A stretch of DNA of 64,000 bases from a bacterium (GTDB lineage: Bacteria; Bacillota; Bacilli; Lactobacillales; Streptococcaceae). The notes under the pieces are model-generated. The model was not told where the DNA came from and did not search any database. It saw only the letters and a list, made by a program, of their open reading frames with translations. A program made the translations under genes and the position numbers. Location of the stretch: the NCBI GenBank assembly GCA_905221345.1, contig CAJNCW010000004.1, positions 1-64,000 of the forward strand, given 5' to 3'. This document shows positions 46,993 to 56,794 of the stretch, in pieces (position 1 is the stretch's first letter; each line of letters begins with the position of its first letter).

Positions 46993-49900
46993 TTAGTCTT
47001 CTTTCCTCTTTTTAGAGAGCAAGCCGTAGCTACTCATTACTCCGAGGAGTCCCAGCGCTACTAGACTAGCATCTCTTGTCGCTCCCGTATTTGGAAGCTC
47101 TTTACTTACTTCTTCAACTTTTGCTGGCGTTGCTAAAAGCGCTTGATCCCTTGTTTGTGAGACTTGCTCTTCTTTCGTTCCTACTTCAACAATTTCTGGA
47201 AGAGCTTCCTTGAGAACCTCAGTCGAATGAAGGGTGCGTTTGCCTTGGGCATCTACTTCTACAAAGTGACGAACTTGGCCTTCAACTCCTGCCTGCACAA
47301 CACGACGTTGACCTTTGAGGAGATCTGAATTTAGTCGTTCTTGACGTTCGAAGGCAAGTGGTTTTTCTTCAATTTCAAGAGTTGGTTTCTCGTGAACTAG
47401 ATCTTTTACACCTTCAGCTAGTTGGTTACTTGATAGAACTTTCGTTCCAACTTCGGTGATTTCTGGGATCGCTTCCTTGACTACCTCAGTCGAACGAAGG
47501 GTGCGTTTGCCTTGGGCATCTACTTCTACAAAGTGACGAACTTGGCCTTCAACTCCTGCTTGCACAACACGGCGTTGGCCTTTGAGAAGGTCAGCATTTG
47601 GTCGCTCCTGACGTTCAAAGGCTTTTGTTTCAGTTTCAACAACTAGTTCAGGGAGGGCCTCAACCGTTGGAGCCACTTCATTTGGATCCATGCTTCCAAC
47701 ATGATGGCTTTCTTCTGCAGGAGCTAGTTTCTTATTCAGCTTTTCTTTCATGTCCGCATAAGCTTGTGGAGTTGGCATTTGTGAAGCTAACAAAGTTTCT
47801 GCTTGGGCGATCAACTCAGCTTGAGGATCTTTTTCACGAACTTTTGTCAACAAGCCTTCCAATTCTTCTCTAGCAGTTTGATAACGTTGATTTCCATCTA
47901 AGTCTGTCCCTGCTTGTTTCAACTCATTCAAAGCCTGGTTGACTTCTTCTTGACTAGCATTGTGGTTTTCTGCTACAGCTTTCGCTGCATTGAGCTTCTC
48001 TACTAGCGCTGCTTGTTTGTCCTCACTTGAGAAGGTGTAGGCAAGGGTTGACTGACGGCCTTGGGCAGCAGTGATTTCTTGTTTGAGGTACTCATCGTTG
48101 ACTGCTGCTTTTGGAGAAACCAAGACATCAAACTCAGCGGTGTGCCCCTTGTAATGCAAGGTCAAGGTTTGTCGTCCAGTCTTTTGAGCATCGTAGCCCG
48201 TAATTTCAACACCTTGATCTGTGAAGGCATGGCTTTCTTCTGTCTCATCATCATAGAGAACGCCGAAGCGACCTTCTGCAAGATCCAGTTGATCTCCTAC
48301 TAGATAGTCCGTTTTCGGTTTCTGAGTAATGTACAATCCTGCTACTTCCTTTGGTTTTCCTTCATCTTGACCTGTCACTTGTACCTTTAAGTCACCGCTT
48401 ACTGGAAGTCCAAGATAGCTGACTGCGAGCTTCTGTTCCCCTTTTTGATGAGCATCGTAGCCAGATACCGTCACACCTGAGTGAGTAAGGTTAATCAGCT
48501 CGTCGGCTTGTCCCCCTTCGTATTGAACACGGAGGGTTCCGCCTCTGAGGTCAAGTTTTTCTCCCTCTTTATAAACTGTCTTCTTAGGTCCTTTTTCAAG
48601 GCTAACTGCAGCAATTTTCCTCTCATCCTGTGGAATCGCTACTGCCAAGGTGTTACTGATTTCTTTGCCAGGTAGTTGGGTACGATAGTAGAGGAGAGTT
48701 GGTTGCTTGTCAAAGGCCAATGGTGCTGTTGCCAAGTCGCCACCATTTTCAGACTTCAAGGTTGCAATTGGCGTTTGTGAATCTGCCTTGTTGTAAACGG
48801 TGATGGTTGCACCTGCTGGAACATCAGAGAAACCTAGTTGAACTCGATGGTTTCCAAGTGAACGAGCAGCTACCTTAGCCATTGGAATATTTTGACTTTC
48901 TGTGTCCAAGGTTTCGTACATCTTCCAGTTGTAGATACGAATGGCTTTCCAAGGTGTTCCGTTATCTGAAGTGATAACTTTTAGGCGCCAATCTTGGGCA
49001 GTGATTGGTTTGTCAAGAGTGATATCTGTAACGTGCGCTTTGTTGCCACGAACTTCCTTAGCTAACTTCCATTGACCATCCGCATCTTTATAATAAAGAT
49101 CAAAGTCCTTGGTATTCATCAAACCATCGTTAACAGACTCACCACCGGCTCCTGCATGATCCATGACCCATCTGACAACACGACGTGGTTGAGTCAAACG
49201 AATATCCACACTACCGCTCAACTGGGCTGAAGACCATTTATCTGACAGACTAGTAATGGTACCGTTCAACATACCTTCGATACCTTCTCCACCTTCAGTA
49301 TTTGGGAAAGTGCTATCGATAACCTTTGCTCCTGGAACAATATTTTCAGCCAAAGGTCTAGGAAGACTGGTATCTTGAACAGTCATCCCCCAGTTAAAGG
49401 ATGTCGTCGCAACTTCAGAGCGGAGGCCATTTTTACCAACTGCAACGACCTTCAATTCTTGAGTCGTACCAGTCGCATTAGCAGAACGGCTAACTTTTGG
49501 CAAGTAGATAGTGGAAGCAGATGATCCTGTCAATAAACGCCAGTTATCTCCATCTTTTTCGTAAACTTCATAGAAATCGGCATCCTTGTTACCCGCAAAC
49601 TGGATAACTGCTTCAGCTTCTTGAGCGTTCTTAAGAGATTGTTTCACAACAGAAAGACCCGTCGGCGCTTGTGGTGATTGGTGATTGTCTGAAATTGTTA
49701 ATTGACCCAAATTGAACTGATAATTTTTTACAGCTCCTTCATGTTCGAAGAAGAGTTTGACTGCATAGATGGTTTTACCTGCTAGCGAACCGAGGTCAAA
49801 TTCTTCATTTGTCCAATCATCAGATCGCGTAAGTTCCTTCCATGCATTTGCATCATCAAATTTATAGTCTGGAGTCGTAGAGAAGGCCATATAAACTTTA

Positions 49901-51717
49901 GAGCCTTTTCCACCCTTGTGGGCAACACGGAGTTTAGTTTTCTCAGTCACTTCTAGTTTAGTAGAATACAAATTCACATCCTGGTCTGTCTTGCCAGCTA
50001 CATCACCTGAGAATTTAAGGGAGTTTCCGCCATTGTAGGCATCTGTAAAGTCATATTCTGCACGAAGTTTTTCCCCCGTCGAAGTCTGCCACCAGCGCCA
50101 TGTTGGCAAGACACCTGAAACCGAACGGTAGTTCCACTCAGAATCCTTAGAAACTTTGCCGTCTACAAACCACTTTCTACCATGGCCTGTATTAAAAGAG
50201 GTCGTGAAGGTGCGTCCCACTGCTGGTGTGCGGTCAGCAACCAAATTGGCAATCCCATACCACTCTTTATCCGCTGGTTTTTGAGCCGTTGGATCTCCTT
50301 GGTAACCTGTAAAGAAGATGTCTTCATTCTTGTGGTAGTCTTCGCCTGTTTTTCCTAGACTGGTAATCGTATCTGGTGCAAAGAGTCCAAGTGACAAACG
50401 CAACTTGCCTTTTTCATCTAAGAGGGCATCCCATTTGACTTTGGTCTTATAAGAACCACCTTGTTGCAATTCCAAGCCTGCAAAGACATCATATTGACTA
50501 CGTTCTAGCCATTTTGCCATCTCTACAGAATGGTCATTCTTTTCCTTGTTCCAATTGAAGTTGGCGAAGAATTGATCTGCAGGGACCTTGTCACCTTCTT
50601 TTTGCATAAACTGGTAGTTGTAATCACCAAGACCATCTTCGTGGTAACGGCCGTATTTATAGGTCATGGCATCGTACCAAGCATACTTGATTGGGTGGTT
50701 GACTTTGGCTGCGTATTCTTTTGTATAGAGCATGAACTGACGCATCTTTTCACCAAGAGGTTCTACCAATTCACCCGTTGTTTCCTGGTTGATGAAATAG
50801 CCATCAAATCCGTAGTACTTAGCAAGATCGACGAGTTTTCGTGCGATAGGGAAGGTGCCATCTGCGTCTTGTTTCAAGGCAGCTACAAATTTCTCTTGGT
50901 CGGCAATGCTATTCGACCAGTTGAAAAAGAGTGTTCCATAAACGGGAACTCCGTTGCGGTGACCGGCATCAATGACATCTGGAGTTGGAACTAGACCTTC
51001 CCAGAAGACCATTGAATCCAAGTATTGCCAGTAATCAAAGGCGTAGGCCTTGAATTCCTCTCCACCGACAGAAGCGTGGTCTTTGGCCTTTGAGTTGGTA
51101 TTTGCCAGTGCTTGAACCTTGGCTCTTCTGCTTGCTTTTTCATTAACCAACTGACCTCTATGGCGCTTGGCAAGTTCAACTGAGGAACGGTTGATGGGAT
51201 CGTCCTCACGCGCACCCGGTTCCCATTTCAGCAAATCTTCCCATGTATCAAATTTGATTTCTTTAGGTCGGAGACTCTTTTCTTCATTTTTAGGAACGTC
51301 TGCCAGAGTCGGTTTGTCCGCTTTCTTCTCAGCTACTTGAGGAGCTTCCTCTGGTTTGGCTTCTTCTTTTTCAGTTGGTTGAGCAGGTTTTTCAGTTTTA
51401 TCTGTCGGAGTTGGCTTTGCTTCTTCTTTTTCATTAACCAGATCCGTTATTGCTGGAGTGTTTTCTGAAATCGGTTGCTCAGCTACTTTGTTTTCAGTTT
51501 CCTTCAGCTTCTTATTCTCAGCCGAGGTATCTGCATCTGCATTTTCACCTGCACCTGAATTCTGTACTGAAGTGTTGGCAGTAGACTCAGGAACAGTGAC
51601 CTGTTCGGCAAGAGCTGGACTCGCAAACAGAGCTGATCCAATCATCAAGGAACAAGCCCCAATCGACAGCTTGCGAATACTGTAACGGCAACGTTTTTCA
51701 AAAAATAGATCTTTCAT
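46993..51717 (-). CDS. endoD: Cell-wall-anchored endo-beta-N-acetylglucosaminidase D (GH85)
   Basis: 1574-aa surface enzyme that cleaves the chitobiose core of N-glycans. YSIRK signal peptide (residues 12-37), Glu/Lys/Pro-rich spacer (about 40-150), GH85 catalytic domain (about 155-520; catalytic N310 and E312 in GYFINQETTG), carbohydrate-binding-type modules (about 540-960), Ig-like bacterial domains (about 1020-1190), helical spacer, two nearly identical G5-type repeats near the C-terminus, and LPNTG sortase anchor with hydrophobic tail and KKRKED. Promoter overlaps a perfect cre site, pointing to glucose repression. Works with exoglycosidases that trim host glycans. Confidence 0.95.
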   Translation of the reverse strand: MKDLFFEKRCRYSIRKLSIGACSLMIGSALFASPALAEQVTVPESTANTSVQNSGAGENADADTSAENKKLKETENKVAEQPISENTPAITDLVNEKEEAKPTPTDKTEKPAQPTEKEEAKPEEAPQVAEKKADKPTLADVPKNEEKSLRPKEIKFDTWEDLLKWEPGAREDDPINRSSVELAKRHRGQLVNEKASRRAKVQALANTNSKAKDHASVGGEEFKAYAFDYWQYLDSMVFWEGLVPTPDVIDAGHRNGVPVYGTLFFNWSNSIADQEKFVAALKQDADGTFPIARKLVDLAKYYGFDGYFINQETTGELVEPLGEKMRQFMLYTKEYAAKVNHPIKYAWYDAMTYKYGRYHEDGLGDYNYQFMQKEGDKVPADQFFANFNWNKEKNDHSVEMAKWLERSQYDVFAGLELQQGGSYKTKVKWDALLDEKGKLRLSLGLFAPDTITSLGKTGEDYHKNEDIFFTGYQGDPTAQKPADKEWYGIANLVADRTPAVGRTFTTSFNTGHGRKWFVDGKVSKDSEWNYRSVSGVLPTWRWWQTSTGEKLRAEYDFTDAYNGGNSLKFSGDVAGKTDQDVNLYSTKLEVTEKTKLRVAHKGGKGSKVYMAFSTTPDYKFDDANAWKELTRSDDWTNEEFDLGSLAGKTIYAVKLFFEHEGAVKNYQFNLGQLTISDNHQSPQAPTGLSVVKQSLKNAQEAEAVIQFAGNKDADFYEVYEKDGDNWRLLTGSSASTIYLPKVSRSANATGTTQELKVVAVGKNGLRSEVATTSFNWGMTVQDTSLPRPLAENIVPGAKVIDSTFPNTEGGEGIEGMLNGTITSLSDKWSSAQLSGSVDIRLTQPRRVVRWVMDHAGAGGESVNDGLMNTKDFDLYYKDADGQWKLAKEVRGNKAHVTDITLDKPITAQDWRLKVITSDNGTPWKAIRIYNWKMYETLDTESQNIPMAKVAARSLGNHRVQLGFSDVPAGATITVYNKADSQTPIATLKSENGGDLATAPLAFDKQPTLLYYRTQLPGKEISNTLAVAIPQDERKIAAVSLEKGPKKTVYKEGEKLDLRGGTLRVQYEGGQADELINLTHSGVTVSGYDAHQKGEQKLAVSYLGLPVSGDLKVQVTGQDEGKPKEVAGLYITQKPKTDYLVGDQLDLAEGRFGVLYDDETEESHAFTDQGVEITGYDAQKTGRQTLTLHYKGHTAEFDVLVSPKAAVNDEYLKQEITAAQGRQSTLAYTFSSEDKQAALVEKLNAAKAVAENHNASQEEVNQALNELKQAGTDLDGNQRYQTAREELEGLLTKVREKDPQAELIAQAETLLASQMPTPQAYADMKEKLNKKLAPAEESHHVGSMDPNEVAPTVEALPELVVETETKAFERQERPNADLLKGQRRVVQAGVEGQVRHFVEVDAQGKRTLRSTEVVKEAIPEITEVGTKVLSSNQLAEGVKDLVHEKPTLEIEEKPLAFERQERLNSDLLKGQRRVVQAGVEGQVRHFVEVDAQGKRTLHSTEVLKEALPEIVEVGTKEEQVSQTRDQALLATPAKVEEVSKELPNTGATRDASLVALGLLGVMSSYGLLSKKRKED
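47195..47630 (-). repeat. Two near-identical G5-type repeats in endoD
   Basis: Copies at about 47195-47362 and 47463-47630, offset 268 bp. Both encode LLKGQRRVVQAGVEGQVRHF with only a few differences around them, and much of the DNA is identical, so recombination could add or remove a copy. Confidence 0.85.
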
Positions 51718-51784
51718 CTTATCCTCCTAATAGAACAAAAAAGTAACTGTTCTCAGTGCACACCATCAGAACAGGATTATCTTC

Positions 51785-51812
51785 ATTCTATCCTATATGA
51801 AAGCGTTGTCAA
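51785..51812 (-). promoter_or_regulatory. endoD promoter
   Basis: Minus-strand TTGACA (51807-51812), 16-base spacer, TAGAAT (51785-51790). Confidence 0.8.
51798..51811 (-). promoter_or_regulatory. cre site (CcpA operator) over the endoD promoter
   Basis: TGAAAGCGTTGTCA on the plus strand fits the consensus TGWAANCGNTNWCA at every position and covers the spacer and -35 box. Confidence 0.85.
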
Positions 51813-51960
51813 TCTGTTTGACAAAAAAACTATAACTAGGACAAGAATCGGTTTAATTTGGATATAATTTATTTAGGCATCTATATTTGAGGCAGAATCT
51901 CCCTTTTGGCAAAATTTTTAAAAAAGTTAGTTATTTCTTACTAAAATAACAGAAAAACAC

Positions 51961-51989
51961 TTGTGAGATTTCCTATTATCCTTTAAAAT
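51961..51989 (+). promoter_or_regulatory. Promoter of the Na/Pi cotransporter gene
   Basis: TTGTGA (51961-51966), 17-base spacer, TAAAAT (51984-51989). The remaining intergenic DNA from 51813 to 51960 shows no gene. Confidence 0.65.
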
Positions 51990-52032
51990 AGAATAGGAGA
52001 AATTCCGTTATTATTTTTCGGAGGAAAAAGAA

Positions 52033-53664
52033 ATGTCCATTAATTGGCAGGAAATTTTATTTCACTTTTTAGGAGGTCTAGGACTGTTTTTATACAGTAT
52101 TAAGACCATGGGAGACGGTTTGCAACAAGCTGCTGGAGATCGCCTTCGTTTTTACATTGACAAGTACACTAGCAATCCCTTTTTAGGCGTTCTAGTCGGA
52201 ATCGTCGTGACTGCCCTGATTCAGTCAAGTACAGGGGTTACAGTTATCACGGTTGGGCTGGTCAGCGCTAGTCTTCTAACTCTTAGACAGGCTATCGGAA
52301 TTATCATGGGGGCCAACATCGGAACCACTGTTACTTCCTTTATCATCGGTTTCAAGCTTGGTGAGTATGCTTTGCCCTTGATTTTCCTTGGAACCATGTT
52401 CCTCTTCTTTACAAAAAACAGAACAGCAAACAATATCGGGCGCATCCTGTTTGGTGTCGGGGGAATCTTCTACGCCCTTAACCTCATCAGTGCCGGTATG
52501 AGCCCACTTAAAGATTTACCACAATTCAAGGAATATATGGTAACCTTGGGACAAAATCCTATTTTAGGAGTGGTAGCTGGTGCAGTGATTACCGTCCTCA
52601 TCCAGGCTTCCTCGGCTACAATCGGGATTTTGCAAGGCCTCTATGCAGGTGGGTTCCTTGACCTTAAAGGTTCGCTACCAGTTCTTTTCGGAGATAATAT
52701 CGGGACAACCCTAACCGTGATCATCGCAGCAGCTGGAGCCAATGTCTCTGCAAAGCGCGTTGCGGCAACCCACGTTACCTTTAACGTTTTAGGAACTATT
52801 CTTTGCTTAATCCTATTAGGCCCCTTTACTGCTATGATCGAGTACTTCCAGGCACTCCTTCACCTCTCACCTGAGATGACAATTGCCTTCTCTCACGGTG
52901 CCTTTAACGTAAGTAACACCATTGTACAATTTCCATTCATCGGAGCCTTGGCCTACTTTGTAACCAAGCTCATCCCTGGTGAAGACGAGGTTGTCAAGTA
53001 CGAACCCCTCTATCTCGACGAGCAACTTATCCAGCAATCTCCTTCTATCGCTCTAGGAAATGCCAAAAAAGAACTTTTGCACTTGGGGAACTATGCAGCC
53101 AAAGCTTTTGACCTTTCTTATACCTATATCATCGGTTTGGATGAAAAGGTAGCTGAAAAAGGGCACAAGACAGAGGAAGCCATCAACACCATCGATGAAA
53201 AACTCACTCGTTACCTCATCAGACTCTCAAGCGAATCCTTGAGTCAAAAGGAAAGCGAAGTGTTGACTAACATTCTGGATTCATCTCGTGATTTGGAACG
53301 GATTGGGGACCACGCAGAAGGGTTGCTCAACCTAACAGACTACCTCCAACGCAAAGATGTTCATTTCTCTGAAGCTGCTCTAGAGGAATTGGCTGATATC
53401 TATCAAAAAACTACTGCATTTATCAAAGATGCACTTGATAGTGTAGAAAATAACGATATTGAAAAAGCTCAAAGTCTGCTTGAACGCCATAAAGAAATCA
53501 ACAATATGGAACGCGTTCTCAGAAAGACCCACATCAAACGCCTTAACAAGGGTGAGTGTTCTACACAAGCTGGGGTCAACTTTATCGACATCATTTCTCA
53601 CTACACTCGTGTATCTGACCACGCTATGAATCTAGCTGAAAAGGTCATCGCTGAACAAATCTAA
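52033..53664 (+). CDS. Na/Pi cotransporter family protein with PhoU-like tail
   Basis: 543 aa. Two inverted NptA-type repeats carry the QSS/QAS motifs (ALIQSSTGVTVITVG; VLIQASSATIGIL) and GANIGTT / GDNIGTT, within about eight membrane segments (1-320). The C-terminal 200 residues are a PhoU-like helical domain (SRDLERIGDHAEGLLNL; HYTRVSDHAMNLAEKV). Sodium-coupled phosphate uptake or export by family. SD TCGGAGGAAAAAG. Divergent from endoD. Confidence 0.93.
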   Translation: MSINWQEILFHFLGGLGLFLYSIKTMGDGLQQAAGDRLRFYIDKYTSNPFLGVLVGIVVTALIQSSTGVTVITVGLVSASLLTLRQAIGIIMGANIGTTVTSFIIGFKLGEYALPLIFLGTMFLFFTKNRTANNIGRILFGVGGIFYALNLISAGMSPLKDLPQFKEYMVTLGQNPILGVVAGAVITVLIQASSATIGILQGLYAGGFLDLKGSLPVLFGDNIGTTLTVIIAAAGANVSAKRVAATHVTFNVLGTILCLILLGPFTAMIEYFQALLHLSPEMTIAFSHGAFNVSNTIVQFPFIGALAYFVTKLIPGEDEVVKYEPLYLDEQLIQQSPSIALGNAKKELLHLGNYAAKAFDLSYTYIIGLDEKVAEKGHKTEEAINTIDEKLTRYLIRLSSESLSQKESEVLTNILDSSRDLERIGDHAEGLLNLTDYLQRKDVHFSEAALEELADIYQKTTAFIKDALDSVENNDIEKAQSLLERHKEINNMERVLRKTHIKRLNKGECSTQAGVNFIDIISHYTRVSDHAMNLAEKVIAEQI

Positions 53665-53669
53665 GTACC

Positions 53670-53700
53670 AAAAAGCTATCCTGAATGGGATGGCTTTTTC
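53670..53700 (+). terminator. Terminator of the Na/Pi cotransporter gene
   Basis: AAAAAGC-T-ATCC / GGGAT-G-GCTTTTT with a short loop and T-rich end. Confidence 0.8.
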
Positions 53701-53706
53701 TTTTAA

Positions 53707-54060
53707 TCAAGAATGTTTTTTCTGACATATAAAAATGCTTTGATTCACAATGAAATCAAAGCATTTTAAAGAGTTCTCCAAACATGATAGCAGAGACTGC
53801 AGTGCCCCTGTACTTGGCTTCTTCTCTTTTGATAAAGTGATAAAGCGAGCCAAATTGATCAATTCAGGTGCTGGGTGTTTGGGATTTTTAAACAGCTCAC
53901 GATTAACCAGCCCCGAGAGTCGGACTGCTAGTAATTGCTCATTTGTAGTAGGTAATTTTTTAGCAGTCTCTAGAAGAGCAGCAACTAAATCTTCACTCAA
54001 GCCCTGACGGGCATGGTTATAGAGATCTTTTATAAGGCTTTCTAGGTTTGGTTCTGCCAT
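53707..54060 (-). CDS. Bacteriocin-immunity-like helical protein, 3' end probably frameshifted
   Basis: 117 aa from the ATG at 54060 (SD GGGAGG 8 bases upstream). Helical and soluble (LESLIKDLYNHARQGLSEDL; TNEQLLAVRLSGLVNRELF), resembling the EntA-type immunity family of about 100 residues. After SLLS near 53787 the reading changes character: the other frame gives MFGELFKML followed by TGA at 53756, a more natural amphipathic end, whereas the present frame continues for about 25 unusual residues (CLENSLKCFDFIVN). A one-base deletion there is suspected. No bacteriocin gene is adjacent. Confidence 0.65.
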   Translation of the reverse strand: MAEPNLESLIKDLYNHARQGLSEDLVAALLETAKKLPTTNEQLLAVRLSGLVNRELFKNPKHPAPELINLARFITLSKEKKPSTGALQSLLSCLENSLKCFDFIVNQSIFICQKKHS

Positions 54061-54080
54061 CTCTACCACCTCCCTTATGT

Positions 54081-55145
54081 TTAATAATGTTTAATCAAAT
54101 CAACCGTTGAACGATCTAATTTTTTCACCAAGGCTTGCAAGAAAGCTTGGGCTTCTAGGAAGTCATCCATCGCGTAGAGAGTTTGATGAGAATGGATATA
54201 ACGGGCACAGACACCGATAGTTGTAGATGGGACACCACCATTTTTCAGATGAGCTGCTCCAGCGTCTGTTCCGCCTTTACCACAGTAGTATTGGTACTTG
54301 ATGCCAGCTTCTTCAGCCGTTGTCAAAAGGAAATCCTTCATCCCTGGGAGAAGCAAGTGACCTGGATCATAGAAACGAATCAAGGTTCCATCCCCAATCT
54401 TACCTTGGCCACCGTAAACATCACCAGCAGGTGAGCAGTCAACTGCGAGAAAGACTTCTGGGTCAAACTTAGTTGTAGAAGTATGAGCACCACGAAGACC
54501 GACCTCTTCTTGGACGTTAGAACCAAGATAGAGCTCATTTCCCAGTTTTTGGCCTGACAAAGCTTCTGCAAGCTCGCTTACCATGAGGACACCGTAGCGA
54601 TTGTCCCAAGCTTTTGAGATGATATTTTTTTCATTAGCAGTCAAAATCGCTGAGCTATCAGGGACAATGGTGTCACCAGGACGGATGCCAAAGCTTTCTG
54701 CCTCAGCCTTGTCTGCAAAACCACCATCAAAAATGATATCGGCAATGGCTGGCATGGTTGGTCCACCTGTTCCACGTGTCAAATGTGGAGGGACCGAACC
54801 TGAAATCACAGGAATTTCACGACCGTCACGAGTAATGAGTTTAAAGCGTTGGCTGCTTACCACCATAGGGTTCCAGCCACCGATTTCAACGACACGGAAG
54901 GTACCATCTTGCTTAATTTCGCTGACCATAAAACCAACTTCATCCATGTGAGAAGCGACTAAGACGCGTGGGGCATCCGCAGCTTCTGAATGCTTGATAC
55001 CGAAAATACCACCTAAGCCATCTGTCACTACTTCATCTACGTGCGGAGTCAACTTCTCACGTAGATAAGTCCGAACAGGCGCTTCATGGCCTGAGATCGC
55101 AGCAAGCTCTGTTACTTCTTTGATTTTTGAAAATAATGTTGTCAT
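54081..55145 (-). CDS. pepA: M42-family glutamyl aminopeptidase (PepA-type)
   Basis: 354-aa di-metal aminopeptidase. Metal and active-site motifs: ASHMDEVGFM, AWDNRYGV, NVQEEVGLRG, AVDCSPAGD and the late His in GVCARYIHSHQTLY. Members assemble as large hollow complexes and release N-terminal Glu/Asp from peptides. Start ATG at 55145 with SD GAAGGAAC. Not to be confused with leucyl aminopeptidase PepA of enterics. Confidence 0.92.
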   Translation of the reverse strand: MTTLFSKIKEVTELAAISGHEAPVRTYLREKLTPHVDEVVTDGLGGIFGIKHSEAADAPRVLVASHMDEVGFMVSEIKQDGTFRVVEIGGWNPMVVSSQRFKLITRDGREIPVISGSVPPHLTRGTGGPTMPAIADIIFDGGFADKAEAESFGIRPGDTIVPDSSAILTANEKNIISKAWDNRYGVLMVSELAEALSGQKLGNELYLGSNVQEEVGLRGAHTSTTKFDPEVFLAVDCSPAGDVYGGQGKIGDGTLIRFYDPGHLLLPGMKDFLLTTAEEAGIKYQYYCGKGGTDAGAAHLKNGGVPSTTIGVCARYIHSHQTLYAMDDFLEAQAFLQALVKKLDRSTVDLIKHY

Positions 55146-55238
55146 ATCAGTTCCTTCTTTCTGTCCTCCATTTTACCACTTTTTATAGGAGAAGGATAGT
55201 GGGAATCTTAATCTTTCAACTTCCTTTCTAGAGTATAC

Positions 55239-55264
55239 AAAAAGAATCAGGCTGATTCTTTTTG
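55239..55264 (-). terminator. Terminator of the murI-yidD operon
   Basis: AAAAAGAATCAG / CTGATTCTTTTT palindrome overlapping the last codons and stop of yidD. Confidence 0.8.
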
Positions 55265-55498
55265 TTTATGATTCCGTTTTAGTGAAAAGTGATCTGGGAC
55301 GGGGTCCTTACCTGTTTTCGACCAGGGGTGACAACGCAAAATCCGAGCCAAGCCCATCAAAACACCCTTGATGCCATGTTTTTCAATAGCCTGAATCATG
55401 TAGTTGGAACAAGTAGGCTCAAAGCGACAAGAAGGCGGAAAGGCTGGTGAGATAAAACGTTGGTAAAAGCGTACAGGCGCTATTAAGATTCGTTTCAT
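55247..55498 (-). CDS. yidD: Membrane protein insertion efficiency factor YidD
   Basis: 83 aa with the family signature [24 protein letters not shown] split over residues 8-31 and three conserved cysteines. Assists YidC-dependent insertion. Its ATG shares a base with the rluB stop (TAATG). Last gene of the operon; the terminator lies in its 3' end. Confidence 0.93.
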   Translation of the reverse strand: MKRILIAPVRFYQRFISPAFPPSCRFEPTCSNYMIQAIEKHGIKGVLMGLARILRCHPWSKTGKDPVPDHFSLKRNHKQKESA

Positions 55499-56220
55499 TA
55501 TTTCTTGGTTACAGCCATGGTGTGTAGTTGGCTGATTTCTTTTTTATTAAGACGACGGGATTCTCCTGGACGGAGACCTGTCAAGTCTAGATGTCCAAAA
55601 CGTGTCCGCGACAACTTATCTACTTGAAGGCCGACAGCTTCAAACATTTTTTTAACCTGATGGTTACGTCCTTCATGGATAGTCAACTGCACTACTGAGC
55701 GATTTTTGACTGGATCCACTTTAAGAATCTCATAGACAGCTGGCTTGGTCTTCTTGCCATCAATCTCAAGACCACGAGTCAAGGGGCGGAGATTTTCCTT
55801 ATTAGCCACACCTTTAACACGCGCGACATAGACCTTGTCAATCTCATTACGGGGGTGAATCATCTCATCCGTAAAATCACCATCATTGGTCAAAATTAAG
55901 ACACCTGATGTGTCCCAGTCCAAACGTCCAACTGGGTAAATGCGCTCTTTTACATTTGGCAAGAGATCCACAACCGTCTTACGACCCTTATCATCTGTCA
56001 CACTGGAAATCACACCGCGTGGTTTATTAAGCAGATAGTAGACCTTTTCTTCGTTGTAGATTGGTTGACCTTCTACTTCGACCTTGTCACCAGACTTGAT
56101 GGTCGTTGCGAGTTCACGCACCACTTGGCCGTTGACCGTCACCAAGCCCTGCTTGATTAGTTCTTCTGCTTTTCTCCTACTGGCCACACCTGCGTGGGCA
56201 ATATACTTATTGATTCTCAT
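55498..56220 (-). CDS. rluB: 23S rRNA pseudouridine synthase RluB
   Basis: 240 aa. N-terminal S4 domain ([20 protein letters not shown]) and RsuA-type catalytic domain with the aspartate in [18 protein letters not shown]. Makes pseudouridine in 23S rRNA (helix 89 region by family). Overlaps scpB by 14 bases. Confidence 0.93.
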   Translation of the reverse strand: MRINKYIAHAGVASRRKAEELIKQGLVTVNGQVVRELATTIKSGDKVEVEGQPIYNEEKVYYLLNKPRGVISSVTDDKGRKTVVDLLPNVKERIYPVGRLDWDTSGVLILTNDGDFTDEMIHPRNEIDKVYVARVKGVANKENLRPLTRGLEIDGKKTKPAVYEILKVDPVKNRSVVQLTIHEGRNHQVKKMFEAVGLQVDKLSRTRFGHLDLTGLRPGESRRLNKKEISQLHTMAVTKK

Positions 56221-56776
56221 CTTCTTCTATCCTTTCACCAAATAATTGGCTTTCTTGGGCTTGAATCTCAAGCTCATCAATCACTGGTAATTCTTCCAAA
56301 TGGTTAATTCCCATGTAATCTAGGAAATAATCTGTAGTCACATAGAGGTTGGGGCGCCCAAGAACTTCTTTTTTCCCATCTTCTCTTATCAATTCAAAAG
56401 CCTGCAACTTTGCCAAGGCCCCACTCGAATTGACTCCACGAATAGCATCAATTTCTATCCGCGTAATCGGCTGCTTGTAGGCAATGATGGACAAGGTCTC
56501 AAGGGCAGCCCGAGACAAGCTCTGGTTAATAGGCGCCTTGGAATATTCCTTCAAAATTTCTGAAAACTGAGGCTTGGTCACCAATCTATAAGCACCACCT
56601 GTCTCAATCAGATCCAAACTGGAATCTGGGTCTTTTTCATACTTCTTGGCTAATTTTTCTAAACTCTGTTGGATGCCTGTCGGTGGCAGAGAGAGGAGTT
56701 CAGCCAACTGACGGACCCGAATCCCATCTTCACCTGCTACAAACAAGAGCGCTTCTATTTCTGCTAAAGTACTCAT
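56207..56776 (-). CDS. scpB: Segregation and condensation protein B
   Basis: 189-aa double winged-helix kleisin-associated subunit of SMC-ScpAB ([40 protein letters not shown]). Follows scpA after 18 bp in the conserved order. Confidence 0.95.
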   Translation of the reverse strand: MSTLAEIEALLFVAGEDGIRVRQLAELLSLPPTGIQQSLEKLAKKYEKDPDSSLDLIETGGAYRLVTKPQFSEILKEYSKAPINQSLSRAALETLSIIAYKQPITRIEIDAIRGVNSSGALAKLQAFELIREDGKKEVLGRPNLYVTTDYFLDYMGINHLEELPVIDELEIQAQESQLFGERIEEDENQ

Positions 56777-56794
56777 CTTTCCTCTCTATCAAGT

